Shown one piece after another: positions 29,177-37,601 of a stretch of 64,000 nt of DNA. Origin of the DNA: Phreatobacter aquaticus (GTDB lineage: Bacteria; Pseudomonadota; Alphaproteobacteria; Rhizobiales; Phreatobacteraceae); the NCBI RefSeq assembly GCF_005160265.1, contig NZ_CP039865.1:3620828-3684827 (forward strand), written 5' to 3'. The position numbers were made by a program, and so were the translations under genes. Each line of letters starts with the position of its first letter. Within the stretch, counting starts at the first letter, position 1. Below the pieces are notes generated by a model, which was given only the letters and a program-made list of their open reading frames with translations, was not told the origin of the DNA and did not search any database.

Positions 29177-29255
29177 TCGTTCAGGGCGCTGGGAGATGGG
29201 CCGCATGCATGGTGGGGGCTTGCCATGGGCGGGTCTCTCGCCGACTGATCGTGAC

Positions 29256-29999
29256 ATGATCGAACCTGCACCCATTGGCCCCCGTGCAACGGCTGCTGGC
29301 TGGTACGCCAGTGGGCTGAAGGCGGCGCTCGGCCTGCCGGCCGTGATCCTGGCCGCAACCTTCATCGGCATCGGTTCGGTCTGCGCCGGCTTCGGCATGC
29401 CGCTCGCCTGGGCGATGATGGCAACCGTGCTGATCTGGGCCGGGCCGGCTCACCTGATCCTGGTCGGCGGGCTGGGGTCCGGTGCGTCCTGGTTCGCGAT
29501 TGCGCTCGCCGTGGGCCTGTCATCGGTGCGCCTCCTGCCGATGACCATGTCGCTGATGCCCTATCTCAAGGCCGGCAGCCGCCGGACGCCAGTCTTGCTT
29601 GCCTGCGGCCATCTGGTGGCGATCTCGATCTGGGTCGAGGGCCTGCGCCTGCTGCCGCGGGTCGCACCCGCCGGCCGAATCCCGTTCTTCTTGGGCCTCG
29701 GCACCGGCTATCTCTGTTCGGCGACCTCAGCGACGGCGATGGGCTATGTGCTCTCCGGTACCATCCCGCATGCCTTTGCGGCTGGCTTGCTGTTCCTGAC
29801 GCCGATCTTCTTCCTCCTGTCGCTGCTCACCACCGCGCGGCTCCTGTCGGATCGCCTGGCGATCGGCGCGGGCTTTGCCGGGCTGCTGGCCGCATCCCTG
29901 CTGGGTGACGGGCTCGACCTGCTCTGGGCCGGTCTCGGCGGCGGAACGCTGGCCTACGCGGCCGCCCGTCTCACCAGCCGGAAGGCTGTCGCCGAATGA
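29256..29999 (+). CDS. azlC: AzlC-family branched-chain amino acid exporter, large subunit
   Basis: 247 residues from the ATG at 29256; an in-frame start at 29196 would add 20 residues. About seven to eight membrane helices. Family features include GLPAVILAATFIGIGSVCA and SSVRLLPMTMSLMPY. With AzlD it forms a two-subunit permease that exports branched-chain or related amino acids (AzlCD, BrnFE). Its stop overlaps the azlD start by 4 bp. Confidence 0.85.
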   Translation: MIEPAPIGPRATAAGWYASGLKAALGLPAVILAATFIGIGSVCAGFGMPLAWAMMATVLIWAGPAHLILVGGLGSGASWFAIALAVGLSSVRLLPMTMSLMPYLKAGSRRTPVLLACGHLVAISIWVEGLRLLPRVAPAGRIPFFLGLGTGYLCSATSATAMGYVLSGTIPHAFAAGLLFLTPIFFLLSLLTTARLLSDRLAIGAGFAGLLAASLLGDGLDLLWAGLGGGTLAYAAARLTSRKAVAE

Positions 30000-30355
30000 C
30001 CTTCTTCGGCTCCGACATCATGCCCTATGTGGCGCTCATCATCTGCGGCTTCCTGCCGAGCGAGATCTGGCGCTGGCTGGCCGTGCTAGTCGGCCGCGGG
30101 CTCGACGAAACGTCGGAACTGCTGACCTGGGTGCGCGCGGTCGCCACTGCGACGCTGGCAGCCGTTGTCGCCAAGCTCGCCTTCTTCCCCGCGGGTGCGC
30201 TGGCCACCGTGCCGACGGGATGGCGCGTGGCAGCACTTGCCTCCGGCGTGGTGGTCTTCTTCGTCTTCCGGCGGTCGGTCCTGCTGGGTGTCGTCGTCGG
30301 CGAAGCTATCCTGGTCGGCAGCGCCTGGTATCTCGGACTGGGGCCGGCCCGCTAG
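29996..30355 (+). CDS. azlD: AzlD-family branched-chain amino acid exporter, small subunit
   Basis: 119 residues, about four membrane helices. The conserved start (YVALIICGFLPSEIWRWLAVLVGRGLDE) and the charged loop are characteristic. It is coupled to azlC by an ATGA overlap and completes the exporter. It converges on the HIT gene with only 3 bp between the stops. Confidence 0.88.
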   Translation: MTFFGSDIMPYVALIICGFLPSEIWRWLAVLVGRGLDETSELLTWVRAVATATLAAVVAKLAFFPAGALATVPTGWRVAALASGVVVFFVFRRSVLLGVVVGEAILVGSAWYLGLGPAR

Positions 30356-30358
30356 CGA

Positions 30359-30805
30359 TCAGCCGCCGGCCTGCATGGCTGTCAGAGCCGCCCGGATCGT
30401 CGCGGCATGCTTGGCCAGGATGTCCTTGTTCTCCATCGCGCCGGTGTGCGGGCGCAGCGACACTCCGGTCCAGCGCGGCAGGACATGGACGTGGATGTGG
30501 AACACGACCTGGCCCCCGGCGGCCTCGTTGAACTGCTGAACGGTGATGCCATCGGCCGCCATGGCCTTCATCACGCCCTTGGCGACGAACTGGGCCGCCT
30601 TGGCGAGTTCGGCGAGCTCATTCGGGTCGATGTCGAGGATGTTGCGGGCCGGCGTCTTGGGGATCACCAGCACATGGCCATCGGCGCGCGGCATGATGTC
30701 CATGAAGGCGAGCACCTTGTCGGTCTCGTAGACCGTCTCGGCCGGCATCTCGCCGCGCAGGATCTTGGCGAACACATTGGACGGGTCATAGGCGGTCACG
30801 GACAT
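30359..30805 (-). CDS. HIT-family nucleotide-binding protein (HinT-like)
   Basis: 148 residues from the ATG at 30805. The histidine triad is intact: His103, His105 and His107 in VVFHIHVHVLP, and the nucleotide-binding segment ADGHVLVIPKTPARN is upstream. HinT-like enzymes hydrolyse phosphoramidates of AMP. The start lies a few bases from a strong hairpin (30809-30839) that can end the upstream transcript. Confidence 0.92.
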   Translation of the reverse strand: MSVTAYDPSNVFAKILRGEMPAETVYETDKVLAFMDIMPRADGHVLVIPKTPARNILDIDPNELAELAKAAQFVAKGVMKAMAADGITVQQFNEAAGGQVVFHIHVHVLPRWTGVSLRPHTGAMENKDILAKHAATIRAALTAMQAGG

Positions 30806-30808
30806 GGC

Positions 30809-30839
30809 AAAACCCTCGCGCGGACAGGCGCGAGGGTTT
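30809..30839 (-). terminator. Hairpin between a small exported-protein gene and the HIT gene
   Basis: On the minus strand AAACCCTCGCG pairs with CGCGAGGGTTT around 8 nt, followed by TTT. It is a good intrinsic terminator for the gene that stops at 30879. It also overlaps the GAGGG ribosome site of the HIT gene that begins at 30805. Confidence 0.7.
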
Positions 30840-30878
30840 CGCAATCATCGGCTGCGCCGTCAAGCGGCGCGATGGCTC

Positions 30879-31103
30879 TTACCAGTAGCCGCGGCGGCGC
30901 CAGACACGGCGGCGCCAGAACCGGCGGCGGCGACGCCAGCGCCAGTACTGCATCTCCTGCGGGGCTTCTGCGGTAGCGCCCGCGGCAGGCGCGGCCGAGG
31001 CCGGAGCCGCGACGGGGGCGGCCTCGGCGCCTGACAGGCCGGCGGAGGCGGCAAGCGCCACGCCACCGGCGAGGGTTGCGAACAACATGCGACGGTCGAG
31101 CAT
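30879..31103 (-). CDS. Small exported Arg/Trp-rich protein (copy 1)
   Basis: 74 residues, ATG at 31103 with AGAGGAG before it. A twin-arginine-like start (MLDRRMLFATLAGG) leads an Ala-rich export signal. After a Pro/Ala linker comes EAPQEMQYW and an extremely basic tail in which Arg and Trp dominate (WRRRRRFWRRR). This is the first of three neighbouring, similarly built genes. The basic aromatic tail could bind nucleic acid, polysaccharide or membrane. Function unknown. Confidence 0.65.
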   Translation of the reverse strand: MLDRRMLFATLAGGVALAASAGLSGAEAAPVAAPASAAPAAGATAEAPQEMQYWRWRRRRRFWRRRVWRRRGYW

Positions 31104-31255
31104 GGGGGCTCCTCTGGTTGGGGTTCGAAGGATCCAGCGGTGTGCCGGACTGTCATTCACGCTAGCAGCCGTCTGGCCCGGCAATGCGTCGCCGGGCGGC
31201 CTCGGCTGTTTCCGAAAACGCCGACGCGGAAACACTCCCGCGCCGGCTCATCGGC

Positions 31256-31501
31256 TTACCAGTAGTAGCGGCGGCGCCAGAACCGGCGGCGCCAGGGCCT
31301 GCGCCAGCCCCAGCGGCGGCGGCGGCGCCAGCCCCAATACTGCATCTCGCGCGGCCCCTCAGCCGATGTGGCTGCTGCAGGCTCGACGGCAAGCGGAACC
31401 GGGGACTGGACGGCAGGAGACGCTTCCGCCTGCTGGGTGGTGGCGACGGCGACGGCCAATCCGCCGGCAACAAGCGCCAGGAATGAGCGACGTTGGAGCA
31501 T
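31256..31501 (-). CDS. Small exported Arg/Trp-rich protein (copy 2)
   Basis: 81 residues. ATG at 31501 is preferred because GGAGG sits 7-8 bp upstream; an earlier ATG at 31507 is too close to it. The start MLQRRSFLALVAGG is a twin-arginine-like signal. The linker ends EGPREMQYWGW, as in copy 1, and the tail is again Arg/Trp/Tyr (RRRRRWGWRRPWRRR). The shared EMQYW box and tail show that copies 1 and 2 are paralogues. Export by Tat is inferred from the leader. Confidence 0.65.
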   Translation of the reverse strand: MLQRRSFLALVAGGLAVAVATTQQAEASPAVQSPVPLAVEPAAATSAEGPREMQYWGWRRRRRWGWRRPWRRRFWRRRYYW

Positions 31502-31647
31502 GTGCATTCCTCCATTCATGATCCCGCGTCAGTGCGGGTGCGAGATTGAAGCTAGCTGAGAGGCTGAGCGGTTGCATTGATCCCGGCCAACTCAACCGCA
31601 GGCCGGTCGCCCGCCCGGGCATTCAGCCCGGGCGGACCGTCAATCGA

Positions 31648-31920
31648 TCAGCTGTGCGTGGCGCGGCGTGCCGCACGATGGGCCCGGCGGGCAGCGCGAC
31701 GGTGGCGGCGATGGGCAACGCGACGGTGATGGCGGGCATGACGGCGGCCGCGCATTTCGAGGGCCTCGCCGGCGGGCGCAGCAGCCTCGACAGGCGCGGC
31801 AGCGGGCGTCAGCACCTGATCGATGAGGGTGGCCGCCTCGGCGCCCTTGGTCTGGGCAAGAGCGGCTGCGGCAGCGGCGCCACCGATGACGGCAGTGAAG
31901 AACGCGCGACGATTGAACAT
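31648..31920 (-). CDS. Small exported Arg/His-rich protein (copy 3)
   Basis: 90 residues, ATG at 31920. The leader MFNRRAFFTAVIGGAAAAAAL is again twin-arginine-like. The mature chain has a short acidic/Ala linker (LIDQVLTPAAAPVEAAAP) and a tail made of Arg, His and Ala (RRHARHHRRVAHRRHRR). It shares the leader design and linker with copies 1 and 2, but the tail uses His instead of Trp and lacks the EMQYW box. Histidine enrichment could mean metal binding. Function unknown. Confidence 0.6.
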   Translation of the reverse strand: MFNRRAFFTAVIGGAAAAAALAQTKGAEAATLIDQVLTPAAAPVEAAAPAGEALEMRGRRHARHHRRVAHRRHRRAARRAHRAARRATHS

Positions 31921-32101
31921 GGAAGGCTCCCTGGGGTTTGAGCCGGTCGATCCGGCGTAACAGGAGACTGCGCTTCTCAATCTGAATTGGCGCGTATCGC
32001 CGCGTTTAGGAACCATTCATGTTGGCGGCACCAGCTCGCCATCAAGCTATTGAAGTCAAAACGGAAAATCCCGTCCCCCCGCTTTGGGCGCTGCCAGCTG
32101 C

Positions 32102-33280
32102 CTATTCAGTTTCGACATCGCCCTTGCGGAACGGTGCCAACTGGCCGAGCTCGTCGATCGCCTCGTCGACATAGCGGCGTTCGCGTTCAAGATAGTCGGC
32201 GACGGCGCGGCGCAGTCCTGGGTCAGCGATATAGTGCGCAGAATGGGTCGCGACGGGACGATAACCCCGGGCCAGCTTGTGCTCGCCCTGTGCCCCGGCT
32301 TCGACCCGGCTCAGGCCCTTGCTGATCGCATAGTCGATCGCCTGATAGTAGCAGACCTCGAAATGCAGGAACGGGTGCTCCTCGATCGCGCCCCAATGGC
32401 GGCCATAGAGGACGTCGCGGCCGATGAAGTTGATCGCGCCGGCAATGTAGCGACCCTCCCGCTCGGCCATGACCAGCAGGATCCGATCGGCCATGCGCTC
32501 GCCGATGACGGAATAGAAGGAGCGGGTCAGATAGGGCCGCCCCCATTTCCGCGAGCCGGTGTCCATGTAGAAGGCGTAGAACGCATCCCAGACCTCTTCG
32601 GTCAGATCCTTGCCGGTGAGATGGCGGATCGTGATGCCGCGCCCCTCCAGGGCATCGCGCCGCTCGCGCCGGATTGTCTTGCGCTTGCGCGATGACAGCG
32701 CGGCCAGGAAGGCATCGAAATCCGCGTAACCCTGGTTCTCGAAATGGAACTGGGTATCGGTGCGCTTGAGGAAGCCGGCCTCGCCGAGCAGGTTCCATTC
32801 GGGTTCGGTGCAGAAGGTGACATGGAGCGAGGAGGCGCCGCGCCTTAGCGTGACGTCTGCGGAGGCTTGGGCCAGGGCGGATTCGACATCCGCAGCGTTC
32901 GGTCCCCGGCGGACCAGCAGCCGGCGCCCGGTTGCCGGCGTGAACGGCACGCTCGCCTGAAGCTTGGGGTAATAGCGGCCACCGGCCCGCTCATAGGCTT
33001 CGGCCCATCCGGCATCGAAGACATATTCGCCGCGCGAATGGCTCTTCAGGTAGCAGGGCAGGATTGCCTGGATGGTGCCGGCCTCATCCTCAAGCACCAT
33101 ATGATGGCCAAGCCAGCCGGTGGCGCGGACGGCCGAACCGGACTCCTCGAGCGCCGCGAAGAAGGCATGGTCGAGAAACGGATCGACCGCGCCGGTCTCG
33201 TCGGCGGCGCAGGCGTTCCAGTCTGCGGCGGAAATATCGGCGAGGCTGGAGGCAATGCGGAGTGTGTAGGGCGCGCTCAT
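32102..33280 (-). CDS. FemAB/GNAT-like acyltransferase family protein (peptidoglycan-biosynthesis-type, DUF482)
   Basis: 392 residues. The N-terminal part (NACAADETGAVDPFLDHAFF, HHMVLEDEAGTIQAILPCY) and the C-terminal part (RYIAGAINFIGRDVLYGRHWG, FHFEVCYYQAIDYAI) fit a GNAT fold duplicated as in FemABX proteins, and match the family often named peptidogalycan biosynthesis protein. The acceptor and donor are not established. It ends close to the EipB-related region but is not operonic with it; the GDPD gene starts 10 bp away in the same direction. Confidence 0.8.
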   Translation of the reverse strand: MSAPYTLRIASSLADISAADWNACAADETGAVDPFLDHAFFAALEESGSAVRATGWLGHHMVLEDEAGTIQAILPCYLKSHSRGEYVFDAGWAEAYERAGGRYYPKLQASVPFTPATGRRLLVRRGPNAADVESALAQASADVTLRRGASSLHVTFCTEPEWNLLGEAGFLKRTDTQFHFENQGYADFDAFLAALSSRKRKTIRRERRDALEGRGITIRHLTGKDLTEEVWDAFYAFYMDTGSRKWGRPYLTRSFYSVIGERMADRILLVMAEREGRYIAGAINFIGRDVLYGRHWGAIEEHPFLHFEVCYYQAIDYAISKGLSRVEAGAQGEHKLARGYRPVATHSAHYIADPGLRRAVADYLERERRYVDEAIDELGQLAPFRKGDVETE

Positions 33281-33290
33281 CGCTGCGACC

Positions 33291-34037
33291 TTAAGCCAGA
33301 TAGCCCTCGAACGTCACTTGGTCGGCATGTCGCGCCGCTAATGCGCGATCCTCGTCATTGCGCACCGTCCAGCAGATCACCGGGCGTTTCAGCGCCGATC
33401 GGTACAGCACGGTTGCCGCGCTCGGCATATCGGCAACCCGCCAGGACAGGAAATGCGGATCAGTCGTATCGAAATGAGCGATGGCGGCAAGATCACGTTT
33501 CATCGCTGAAGGGAGGCGATCCCAGTGCGCTCCGGCATAGGCGGATTCCGCCACGATCCCGCGGACGAGGCCCGGCGCATGCGCCTTCAGCCAGGCAATG
33601 GGGGCGGGATCAAACGACATCAGCGCGAGCCTGCCACGATAGTCTGCCGCCAGTTCGGCCACGCGCTTCGTCAGGCCGAGCTTGCCGTCGAATTCCGACT
33701 TGATCTCGACAACCAGGGGCACCTTGTCATCGACCAGCGCGAACAGCTGGCTGAGTGTCAGCATCCGGTCGGTGGTCGCCTTGAAGGGGATGGCCTGGAG
33801 TTCCGCGACAGATCGCTGGTCGACACGGCCCGTCTGGACCGTCAGCCGGTCGAGGGTCGGGTCATGGAACACAATGGCGTCGCCATCAGCCGTCGGCTGG
33901 ACGTCGCATTCGATGGCATAATTGCCGGCAATGGCGGCCTGGAACGCCTGAGGACAGTTCTCAAGCACGCCTTTGGCTGCATCGTGCAACCCGCGATGAG
34001 CGACCGGGCGCGTGGTCAGCCAGGCGAGATCGGCCAT
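33291..34037 (-). CDS. Glycerophosphodiester phosphodiesterase
   Basis: 248 residues from the ATG at 34037, TIM-barrel GDPD family. His14-Arg15 in VAHRG, Glu43 and Asp45 in IECDV, and His58 in VFHDPTLDRLT form the metal and general-acid/base site. There is no signal peptide, so it acts in the cytoplasm on glycerophosphodiesters, releasing glycerol-3-phosphate. It overlaps the RidA gene by one base and so is probably cotranscribed with it. Confidence 0.9.
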   Translation of the reverse strand: MADLAWLTTRPVAHRGLHDAAKGVLENCPQAFQAAIAGNYAIECDVQPTADGDAIVFHDPTLDRLTVQTGRVDQRSVAELQAIPFKATTDRMLTLSQLFALVDDKVPLVVEIKSEFDGKLGLTKRVAELAADYRGRLALMSFDPAPIAWLKAHAPGLVRGIVAESAYAGAHWDRLPSAMKRDLAAIAHFDTTDPHFLSWRVADMPSAATVLYRSALKRPVICWTVRNDEDRALAARHADQVTFEGYLA

Positions 34038-34495
34038 CAGGCCACCTCGACCATGGCCTCGACCTCGACGGCGGCGTCGGCGGGCAGGGCGGCAACGCCG
34101 ATCGTGGAACGGGCATGGCGGCCCTTGTCGCCGAACACTTCCACCATCAGGTCGGACGCGCCGTTCATCACCTTGGGCGCATCCAGGAAGTCGGGCGTGC
34201 AGTTGATGAAGCCACCGAGCCGGACGATGCGCACGACATTGTCGAGATTGCCGACCGCCGACTGGATCTGCGCGATGACATTGAGACCGCACTGGCGCGC
34301 TGCCTTCTGGCCGTCCTCGATCGACACGCCGCCACCGAGCTTTCCAGCCATCAGGCCATTGGACCCAAGCGAAATCTGCCCCGACACGACGAGGCTGTTG
34401 CCGCTGCGCACAAACGGCACATAATTGGCGATCGGTGCTACCGGCGTCGGCAGGATGATTCCAAGTTCGGCGAGACGTTGAGCGATCAGCGACAT
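34037..34495 (-). CDS. RidA family protein
   Basis: 152 residues, YjgF/YER057c/UK114 fold. The anion-binding arginine lies in VRIVRLGGFINCTPDF, and the C-terminal RSTIGVAALPADAAVEVEAMVEV strand is the family signature. RidA hydrolyses reactive enamine/imine intermediates. It is coupled to the GDPD gene. A second RidA gene of different sequence lies at 55959-56345. Confidence 0.92.
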   Translation of the reverse strand: MSLIAQRLAELGIILPTPVAPIANYVPFVRSGNSLVVSGQISLGSNGLMAGKLGGGVSIEDGQKAARQCGLNVIAQIQSAVGNLDNVVRIVRLGGFINCTPDFLDAPKVMNGASDLMVEVFGDKGRHARSTIGVAALPADAAVEVEAMVEVA

Positions 34496-34654
34496 GGGCT
34501 ATCCTGGCGATTATCGGATTGTGATGGCGCGGACCCTGCCTCAACGTGTCTGGCTGTGCAAGGCGCCGTGCGCCGACACATCCATGCCGCGTTGTTGCCT
34601 CTGATTGGCCTGCCTGTCCTGTCTATTCGGACCTCTGTCTGCGGAGAATCCACC

Positions 34655-35482
34655 ATGATGCGTCGCCTCCCCATCCTGTTCGCCGGTCTCGCCGGTCTGA
34701 TCCTCATGGGATCACCGTCCGCCCGTTCCGAAGAGGTGGTGCTGGCGCCCCATCGGGCTGTCTACGAACTGAAGCTCGACAGCGGCCGGCCAGTGCGCGG
34801 CATTGACGATGCGCGGGGGCGCATCCTGTTCGAGACCCTTGGCAATCTGTGCGAAGGCTACACGACCAATTTCCGCCAGGTGGTGGAACTGTCGGTCGCT
34901 GGCAACCAGGTGGTGATGGATGTCCGCACCGCCAATTTCGAGGAGGCCGACGGAAACGGCTTCCGCTTCTCGTCCCGCTCGACGGAAAATGGCCGGCCGC
35001 GTGAGGAAACCGACGGCAGCGCGCAGCGCCGTGACGGCATTGTCCGGGTCGCGGTCACCAAACCGCAGGCTCTGAACCAGGACATCGATGGCGGCACGAT
35101 CTTCCCGACCGAACATTTGCGCCGGCTGGTCACGGCGGCAAGGGCCGGTTCGACGATCCTGGAGGTCAAGGTCTATGACGGCGCCGAGACCGGCGCGAAG
35201 CTCTACAATTCGACAGCCGTCATCGGCCGCCGCATCGAGCCGGGTGCTGGCGATGTCGAGGCCGCGGCCCGCAATCCGGGCCTCCTCAGCCAGGCGCGTT
35301 GGCCGGTGACCATCAGCTATTTCGAGGCTGACAAGGAGAGCGCCACGCCGGCTTATTCCATCTCTTTCGAGCTCTACGAGAACGGCGTCTCACGGCAATT
35401 GGCGATCCACTACGGCGAATTCTCGCTGCGCGGAACGCTCGCCTCGATCGAGATGCTCACCGACACGAGCTGCAACCGCTGA
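34655..35482 (+). CDS. eipB: Cell-envelope integrity protein EipB family (DUF1849)
   Basis: 275 residues from the ATG at 34655. A signal peptide (about 1-24) is followed by VLAPHRAVYELKLD, DARGRILFETLGNLCEGYTTNF and a long beta-rich chain ending LTDTSCNR. Two Cys (one near residue 67, one near the end) match the family's disulfide. EipB of Brucella is a periplasmic beta-spiral protein needed for envelope integrity. The neighbours are cytoplasmic enzymes, so the context adds little. Confidence 0.85.
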   Translation: MMRRLPILFAGLAGLILMGSPSARSEEVVLAPHRAVYELKLDSGRPVRGIDDARGRILFETLGNLCEGYTTNFRQVVELSVAGNQVVMDVRTANFEEADGNGFRFSSRSTENGRPREETDGSAQRRDGIVRVAVTKPQALNQDIDGGTIFPTEHLRRLVTAARAGSTILEVKVYDGAETGAKLYNSTAVIGRRIEPGAGDVEAAARNPGLLSQARWPVTISYFEADKESATPAYSISFELYENGVSRQLAIHYGEFSLRGTLASIEMLTDTSCNR

Positions 35483-35485
35483 TGG

Positions 35486-36748
35486 TCAGTCGTCGAGGGT
35501 GATGCCCTTGACCACGGCCGTTTTGCCGAATTTGGCTCGAAGCGCATCGACGGCACCTTCAACCTTGACGTTGCGGGCGATCGACGTGTCGACGAGATCG
35601 GAGGGGTCGGCCTTGTCGAGGGTGGTCAGGTCGCTCAGTCCGATGCCAATCAGCCGATAGGCCGTGCCATCGATTTCCTTCGCCAGCATCTCGCGGCCGG
35701 TCTCGAACAGGCGCGCGGCAAGCACCGTCGGTGAACCCAGCGCCCGCGAGCGCGTCCTGAGCCTGAAGTCGCTGCTTTTCAGCTTCAGCGTCACCGTCGA
35801 TCCGGCGATGCCCTGTGCCTTGGCACGTGACGTCACCTTCTCGCAGAGCGGAAACAGGCGCTTTTCCAGCGTGCGGCCGTCGCGGATGTCCTCGTCAAAG
35901 GTCGTCTCCGCCGAAACAGACTTGGCTTCCTCGTCCGGCGACACCTTGCGTTCGTCGATCCCGCGCGACAGCCGGGCAAGCCGGAGCCCCATGGCACCAT
36001 AGCGCCGCATCAAGGTGGCCTCGTCATGCTGGCGAAGGTCGGCGATGTGCCGCAAGCCATCGCGCTCCAGGGTCTCCTGCATGGCCTTGCCGACGCCCCA
36101 GATGAACGAGACTGGCTTTGGACCGAGGAAAGCGAGCGCTTCGGCCCGACCGATCGCCGCGAAGCCCCTGGGTTTGTCGAGGTCGGAGGCAATCTTGGCG
36201 AGGAACTTGTTGTAGGACAGCCCCAGAGACACGGTGATACCGATGTCATGCTCGATCGATCTGGCGAACCGCGCCAGAACGCGGGCAGGGGAGGCGCCAT
36301 GGAGCCTCGCCGTGCCGGTCAGGTCGAGGAAGGCCTCGTCGATGGAGATGGGTTCGACCAACGGGGTCAACGCCCTCATGGCCGCCCGGACTTCGCGTCC
36401 GACCCGGACGTATTTCTCCATGTTGGGCTTGATCACCACCGCCTCGGGGCAGAGCGCGAGCGCCTTGAACATGGGCATGGCCGAGCGCACGCCGTGGATA
36501 CGCGCGACGTAGCAGCAGGTCGACACCACGCCACGCTTGCCGCCACCGACGATCACGGGTTTGTCGGCGAGGGAAGGGTCGTCGCGCTTCTCGACCGATG
36601 CGTAGAAGGCATCGCAATCGACATGCGCAATGGACAACGTATCGAGCTCGGAATGGCGCATGACACGCGGTGAGCCGCAGGCCGAGCACCGCAGCGCGCT
36701 GTCATCGACCTCGCTGAGGCAGTCGCGGCAGAAGGCGATGGGACTCAT
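35486..36748 (-). CDS. dinB: DNA polymerase IV (Y-family) with N-terminal zinc ribbon
   Basis: 420 residues from the ATG at 36748. The N-terminus has a four-Cys ribbon (CRDC and CSAC), a frequent feature of alphaproteobacterial DinB. The polymerase palm follows: [18 protein letters not shown] with the first catalytic Asp, and [11 protein letters not shown] with the second acidic pair; then the little-finger domain. It does error-prone or translesion synthesis. No clear LexA box is visible in the short upstream gap. Confidence 0.95.
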   Translation of the reverse strand: MSPIAFCRDCLSEVDDSALRCSACGSPRVMRHSELDTLSIAHVDCDAFYASVEKRDDPSLADKPVIVGGGKRGVVSTCCYVARIHGVRSAMPMFKALALCPEAVVIKPNMEKYVRVGREVRAAMRALTPLVEPISIDEAFLDLTGTARLHGASPARVLARFARSIEHDIGITVSLGLSYNKFLAKIASDLDKPRGFAAIGRAEALAFLGPKPVSFIWGVGKAMQETLERDGLRHIADLRQHDEATLMRRYGAMGLRLARLSRGIDERKVSPDEEAKSVSAETTFDEDIRDGRTLEKRLFPLCEKVTSRAKAQGIAGSTVTLKLKSSDFRLRTRSRALGSPTVLAARLFETGREMLAKEIDGTAYRLIGIGLSDLTTLDKADPSDLVDTSIARNVKVEGAVDALRAKFGKTAVVKGITLDD

Positions 36749-36818
36749 CGGTCGAATCTGAACCTGCCAGCAAGGGACAGCAAGGCCAGGCCGCGCATTC
36801 CCGTGGCGGCGTGGCGGA

Positions 36819-37121
36819 TCATGCGCTGTCGCGCTCCCATGGACCGCCGCCAAGCAGATGGGCGCACCGCACGACCACCTCGGGTTTCACGCCCTTGTTG
36901 GCGGCAAAGGCGAGCAGCAGCGGCTCGTCGGACATGAGATGGTCCAAGACAGCGGCCAGAAAGGCCGAATCGCGCGCGACTTCGCGGATCGTCGACAGAT
37001 CGATGCCGGCCAGGGCCATGAACCGCTCCAGCCGTTCCGGCTCCGCCGCGAGGAAGCCAAGCGCATCGATGCCCATGGCCTCCGCGTGCTCCCGCTGATT
37101 ATCGCCACGCCGCAACGTCAT
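36819..37121 (-). CDS. DUF3572-family protein
   Basis: 100 residues, helical, with [23 protein letters not shown] and [25 protein letters not shown], which match the alphaproteobacterial DUF3572 family of unknown function. It is transcribed away from divK with a 90-bp divergent promoter region and precedes dinB on the same strand. Confidence 0.88.
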   Translation of the reverse strand: MTLRRGDNQREHAEAMGIDALGFLAAEPERLERFMALAGIDLSTIREVARDSAFLAAVLDHLMSDEPLLLAFAANKGVKPEVVVRCAHLLGGGPWERDSA

Positions 37122-37211
37122 GGTTTGCCTTTCTGAAAGGAATAGCCGCTAGCTTGAAGGTCACCCGTCAAGGTCCGGCAACCATCCGGTCCGCGCCGAA
37201 GCGAGTCTGAG

Positions 37212-37583
37212 ATGCCCAAGACCGTGATGATTGTGGAAGACAACGAGCTCAATATGAAGCTCTTCCACGATCTCCTCGAAGCCAACGGATATGACACCAT
37301 CCAGACCCGGAATGGCACCGAGGCGCTGTCGCTCGCCCGCAGCCACAAGCCGGATCTCATCTTGATGGATATCCAACTGCCCGAGGTCTCCGGCCTCGAT
37401 GTGACACGCTGGATCAAGGAAGACGAGACAATCCGGCACATTCCGGTCATCGCCGTCACCGCTTTCGCGATGAAGGGCGATGAGGAGCGCATTCGCGCTG
37501 GTGGTTGCGAAGCCTATCTCTCCAAGCCGATTTCGGTCGCCAAGTTCATCGAGACAGTCCGCCATTTCCTCGGGACCGCCTGA
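37212..37583 (+). CDS. divK: Single-domain response regulator DivK
   Basis: 123 residues, receiver domain only. Acidic pocket Glu9-Asp10, phosphoacceptor Asp53 ([13 protein letters not shown]), Thr/Ala switch (AVTAFAM) and Lys in LSKPIS. In Caulobacter and relatives DivK signals cell-cycle state through PleC/DivJ to CtrA. It is followed 18 bp later by pleD, the same pairing seen in related genomes. Confidence 0.95.
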   Translation: MPKTVMIVEDNELNMKLFHDLLEANGYDTIQTRNGTEALSLARSHKPDLILMDIQLPEVSGLDVTRWIKEDETIRHIPVIAVTAFAMKGDEERIRAGGCEAYLSKPISVAKFIETVRHFLGTA

Positions 37584-37601
37584 GCAGCAAGGAACAGCAA
37601 C

